From an uncultured Clostridium sp. (GTDB taxonomy: Bacteria; Bacillota; Clostridia; Oscillospirales; Ruminococcaceae), in contig CABUDL010000007.1 in NCBI GenBank assembly GCA_902490335.1, positions 5,803 to 69,802 on the forward strand: DNA of 64,000 bases, written 5' to 3'. Position numbers and translations under genes: made by a program. The notes under the pieces were generated by a model. The model saw only the letters and a list, made by a program, of their open reading frames with translations, was not told the DNA's origin and searched no databases. Position 1 is the first letter of the stretch, and each line of letters starts with the position of its first letter. Below, piece by piece: positions 61,085-64,000 of the stretch.

Positions 61085-61615
61085 ATGGAGATAACCTTTG
61101 TCCGTCATGGACAGACCGAGTGGAACAGCCTGGGAAAACAGCAGGGCAGGGCGGACATCCCGCTCAACAGCCGGGGAATCGAGCAGGCAAAGCAGACCGC
61201 GCAGCTGCTGGCTGACCGGCAGTTTGACCGGGTATACTGCTCCCCGCTGCAAAGGGCAAAGCAGACAGCGCAGATTATCTGCGAAAACCGGCAGACACCC
61301 ATTTTCTATGAGCCGCGCATCGCCGAGCGGGATATGGGAGAGTTTCAGGGAAAGCACTGGGATGAGTTTGATACCCGGGCATTTTGGGATTATGCAGCAA
61401 ATCACCACTATCAGCAGGCGGAGAACATCCGTGATTTTTACGACCGCGTCTACAATTTTCTGGATGAGCTGAAAGGTAAGCCGGGAAGGGTGCTGCTGGT
61501 TTCTCACGGGGGCGTGTTTGCGCCGGTGAGCAGCTATGCGGGCAGAAGCAAAAAAGAGGACAACCTGATTGACAATCTGCTGGAGAATGCGCAGGCGTTC
61601 ACCTTTGTGATTTAA
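61085..61615 (+). CDS. Histidine phosphatase (phosphoglycerate-mutase-like)
   Basis: A 176-residue histidine phosphatase: FVRHGQTEWNSLGKQQG with the phosphohistidine (RHG, about 8), PLNSRGIEQAKQTAQLL, YCSPLQRAKQTAQIICE, E in IAERDMGEFQG and second histidine LLVSHGGVF. Family members include cobalamin phosphatase CobC and broad sugar-phosphate phosphatases; the substrate is open. GAAGGG upstream of the ATG. Confidence 0.9.
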   Translation: MEITFVRHGQTEWNSLGKQQGRADIPLNSRGIEQAKQTAQLLADRQFDRVYCSPLQRAKQTAQIICENRQTPIFYEPRIAERDMGEFQGKHWDEFDTRAFWDYAANHHYQQAENIRDFYDRVYNFLDELKGKPGRVLLVSHGGVFAPVSSYAGRSKKEDNLIDNLLENAQAFTFVI

Positions 61616-61632
61616 TGTAAGGAGGAAAGAAA

Positions 61633-62166
61633 ATGAAAACGATTCATATTGAAGTCAACGACTTTTTGGCAGCCGTCATCGGGATTGCAGCCGGTGTGCT
61701 GCTGGTGGCTTTTCCACAGGAATCGCTCAATGTCATCACCTATGGGATTGGAATTATCGCGCTGGTGTACGGCGTGCTGCGCATCATCAGCTATTTTCGC
61801 AACAAGAGCCTTTCTCCGTTTTTTGCAGGAGAGCTGTTTTTAGGGATTGTGCTGGTAGCCATCGGACTGTTTTCCTTCCTCAATCCGGGCGGCATCTTTG
61901 CGGTGCTGCCGATTGTGCTGGGTATCCTGGTGCTGGTGGAAGGTATCTCCAAGCTGCAAAGAGGGCTGATGCTCAAAAATTACGGCTATCAGCGCTGGGT
62001 GGCAGCGACAGTAGTTGCAGGGTGCATCATCGCACTGGGCATCCTTTTGATTTTTAACCCGTTTAACGCCCTGGTCATCACCATGCGGGTGCTGGGGATT
62101 GTGTTGGCAGCCGATGGAATTGCAGGACTGTGGGTCAACTTTATCATCAAACGATATTATCAGTAA
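61633..62166 (+). CDS. HdeD/DUF308 family membrane protein
   Basis: A 177-residue protein of six helices in three DUF308 pairs: FLAAVIGIAAGVLLVAFPQ, IIALVYGVLRIISYF, LFLGIVLVAIGLFSFLNPGG, ALVITMRVLGIVLAADGIAG. E. coli HdeD aids acid resistance; the role in Firmicutes is unknown. AAGGAGG precedes the ATG; 17 bases after the phosphatase gene. Confidence 0.85.
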   Translation: MKTIHIEVNDFLAAVIGIAAGVLLVAFPQESLNVITYGIGIIALVYGVLRIISYFRNKSLSPFFAGELFLGIVLVAIGLFSFLNPGGIFAVLPIVLGILVLVEGISKLQRGLMLKNYGYQRWVAATVVAGCIIALGILLIFNPFNALVITMRVLGIVLAADGIAGLWVNFIIKRYYQ

Positions 62167-62187
62167 TCGAAAAAGGAGAGGACTGCC

Positions 62188-63678
62188 ATGCCAAGCTATA
62201 TCCTTGCACTGGACCAGGGAACCACCAGTTCCCGCGCTATTTTGTTCGATGAACAGCAGAATATCATCGGGATTGCACAGAAGGAATTTACCCAGCATTA
62301 TCCAAAGGAAGGCTGGGTGGAGCACGACCCGATGGAAATTTATTCCTCGCAGTATGCGGTGATGATGGAGGTCATCGCAAAAAGCGGGGTGGAGGTTTCG
62401 GATATTCGGGGAATCGGCATCACCAACCAGAGGGAAACGACCATCCTGTGGGATGCAAAGACCGGCAGACCGGTCTACAACGCAATCGTCTGGCAGTGCC
62501 GCAGAACAGCAGACCGGATTGATGCGCTCAGCAAGCAGGGATTGGACGGATATATCCGGCAGACGACGGGATTGATACCGGACGCTTATTTTTCTGCCAC
62601 CAAAATCGCATGGATATTGGACCACATCCCGAACGGAAGGGAGCGGGCAAAGGCGGGAGAAATTTTATTTGGAACGGTGGACAGCTGGCTGATTTGGAAG
62701 CTGACCGGCGGCAAGGTCCATGTGACCGACTACACCAATGCTTCCCGCACCATGCTGTACAACATCCACACCCTTGATTGGGACGAAAAGCTGCTGGAGG
62801 TGCTGGATATTCCGCGCTGTATGCTGCCGCAGGTGCGCAACAGCAGCGAGGTGTACGGCTATACCACCATCCAGGGGGAGAATATCCCCATCGCAGGTAT
62901 TGCAGGCGACCAGCAGGCGGCGCTGTTTGGTCAGTGCTGCTTCCAAAAGGGACAGGCAAAGAATACCTATGGGACCGGCTGCTTTTTGCTGATGAACACC
63001 GGCGATACCCCTTGCATGAGCCAGAACGGGCTGCTGACCACCATTGCCATCGGACTGGATGGAAAGGTGCAGTATGCGCTGGAGGGCAGTGTCTTTGTGG
63101 GCGGTGCGGTCATTCAGTGGCTGCGCGACGAGATGCGGTTCATCACCGAGTCCAAGGATGCGGAATATTACGCACAGAAGGTGGAGGACACCGGCGGGGT
63201 GTACCTGGTGCCTGCCTTTACCGGACTGGGTGCGCCGCACTGGGATATGTATGCCCGCGGCTGCATCATCGGCATCACCAGAGGGACCAAGAGGGAACAC
63301 ATCATCCGTGCGGCACAGGAGTCGATTGCCTACCAGAGCTATGACCTGGTCAAAGCGATGGAAAAGGATACCGGAATCCCGCTGGACAGCTTGAAGGTGG
63401 ACGGAGGAGCCAGCCGCGACCGATTCCTGATGCAGTTCCAGGCGGATATTCTTGGCTGCAAGGTGGACCGCCCGATGATTCGGGAAACAACGGCGCTGGG
63501 CGCAGCTTACCTTGCCGGTCTGGCAGTGGGTGTCTGGAAGGACAGGGAGCAGCTGCGAAACCTGTGGCACTGTGACACCACCTTCTATCCTCAGATGGAG
63601 GAGGAGAGGCACCAAAGGCTGCTTCACGGTTGGCATAAGGCGGTCGGACGAAGCAAAGGCTGGGCAGAAAGTGAATAA
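62188..63678 (+). CDS. glpK: Glycerol kinase
   Basis: Phosphorylates glycerol to glycerol-3-phosphate. The 496 residues show the FGGY kinase layout: LDQGTTSSRAILFDEQ (ATP site), GITNQRETT and WQCRRTADRID, then FVGGAVIQWLRDEMRFI, PAFTGLGAPHWD and GGASRDRFLMQFQADI. No histidine phosphorylation motif was checked. AAAGGAGAGG is upstream. The last 60 bases (63619-63678) are also the first unit of the tandem repeat that follows. glpF or glpD are not in the window. Confidence 0.95.
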   Translation: MPSYILALDQGTTSSRAILFDEQQNIIGIAQKEFTQHYPKEGWVEHDPMEIYSSQYAVMMEVIAKSGVEVSDIRGIGITNQRETTILWDAKTGRPVYNAIVWQCRRTADRIDALSKQGLDGYIRQTTGLIPDAYFSATKIAWILDHIPNGRERAKAGEILFGTVDSWLIWKLTGGKVHVTDYTNASRTMLYNIHTLDWDEKLLEVLDIPRCMLPQVRNSSEVYGYTTIQGENIPIAGIAGDQQAALFGQCCFQKGQAKNTYGTGCFLLMNTGDTPCMSQNGLLTTIAIGLDGKVQYALEGSVFVGGAVIQWLRDEMRFITESKDAEYYAQKVEDTGGVYLVPAFTGLGAPHWDMYARGCIIGITRGTKREHIIRAAQESIAYQSYDLVKAMEKDTGIPLDSLKVDGGASRDRFLMQFQADILGCKVDRPMIRETTALGAAYLAGLAVGVWKDREQLRNLWHCDTTFYPQMEEERHQRLLHGWHKAVGRSKGWAESE

Positions 63679-64000
63679 GAAAGGTGTGAAGCATCCTGCT
63701 GCTTCACGGTTGGCACAAGGCAGTCGGACGGAGCAAGGGCTGGGCAGAAAGCGACGGCGAGTAGGAAAAATGTGAAGCATCCTGCTGCTTGACGGTTGGC
63801 ATAAGGCAGTCGGACGGAGCAAGGGCTGGGCAGAAAGCGACGGCGAGTAGGAAAAATGTGAAGCATCCTGCTGCTTGACGGTTGGCATAAGGCAGTCGGA
63901 CGGAGCAAAGGCTGGGCAGAAAGTGAATAAGAAAGATGTGAAGCATCCTGCTGCTTGACGGTTGGCATAAGGCGGTCGGACGAAGCAAAGGCTGGGCAGA
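63619..64000. repeat. Tandem 80/86-bp repeat derived from the glpK 3' end
   Basis: Copies begin at 63619, 63699, 63785, 63871 and 63951; lengths are 80, 86, 86, 80, and one is cut off at the window edge. Each repeats the last 19 codons of glpK, its stop and about 20 bases beyond; long units have six extra bases (gacggc) near the stop. GTGAAGCA/TGCTTCAC at the joint can form a hairpin. In the first copies the bases differ mainly at third codon positions. No gene is supported in 63679-64000. Confidence 0.9.

Noticed and set aside
62665..63888. Minus-strand open frame with repeated peptides at its start
   Set aside because: The peptide repeats come from the tandem glpK-tail DNA repeat and the rest is antisense to glpK; no ribosome site.
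63619..64000. CRISPR array
   Set aside because: Units are 80-86 bases, directly tandem with no variable spacers, and derive from glpK; no cas gene is near.

Overview
The window looks like a chromosome segment of an anaerobic, spore-forming Firmicute of class Clostridia, probably a gut Oscillospiraceae/Ruminococcaceae relative. The evidence is a spoVM gene next to thiN, the RemA, PrkC/PrpC and long-form HPF genes, an oxygen-sensitive class III ribonucleotide reductase, a rubredoxin fusion, strong Shine-Dalgarno sites with ATG, GTG and TTG starts, and many bidirectional intrinsic terminators. The family-level placement is inference. I see no rRNA, CRISPR array, phage or insertion sequence.

Region by region. 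1-1004 is the end of an FkbM-type methyltransferase. 1086-13438 is a long housekeeping run, yicC-remA-gmk-rpoZ-priA-def-fmt-(Zn peptidase)-rsmB-rlmN-prpC-prkC, in nearly the order known from Bacillus subtilis but without coaBC. 13525-20549 holds rsgA-thiN-spoVM (no rpe), then prmA-rsmE, a VanY-type carboxypeptidase, a membrane-anchored unknown, a DUF896 protein and a lone leuA. hpf and a THUMP-type RNA methyltransferase follow on the minus strand. 22638-26845 is a potABCD polyamine operon with a folded leader. Next come a TfoX-N protein, a Ca2+ P-type ATPase, a TetR-type regulator and an unknown protein. 32151-32295 is a promoter plus perfect-hairpin element, likely a small RNA or folded leader. 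33112-36364 is the anaerobic ribonucleotide reductase operon, in which the glycyl-radical segment is a separate 54-residue gene between nrdD and nrdG. After a creatininase/RpiR pair and two small proteins, 39441-46041 carries two copies of a 5-oxoproline cassette (DUF969-DUF979-pcp), one with an extra M29-type peptidase-like gene, followed by a COG0523 GTPase.

47534-51611 holds a truncated kinase-like ORF, three linked unknown genes, a phosphodiesterase, birA, a flavin reductase fused to two rubredoxins and tRNA-Pro(GGG). 51868-55734 is GNAT-MATE-EamA-ogt. 55752-59692 is a minus-strand operon: DtxR-type regulator, mutY, P-loop kinase, plsY, glycolipid glycosyltransferase. The end is a pseudouridine synthase, a phosphoglycerate-mutase-like phosphatase, an HdeD-like membrane protein and glpK, whose 3' end seeds a tandem 80/86-bp repeat running off the window.

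Most genes are core functions: translation start and end (def, fmt, RNA methyltransferases), Ser/Thr signalling on the cell wall, dNTP supply, polyamine uptake. The most interesting points are the split glycyl-radical reductase, the spoVM leader in which a 12-bp helix can hide the ribosome site only on read-through transcripts, the glpK-tail repeat, and the double rubredoxin with a preserved internal start site.
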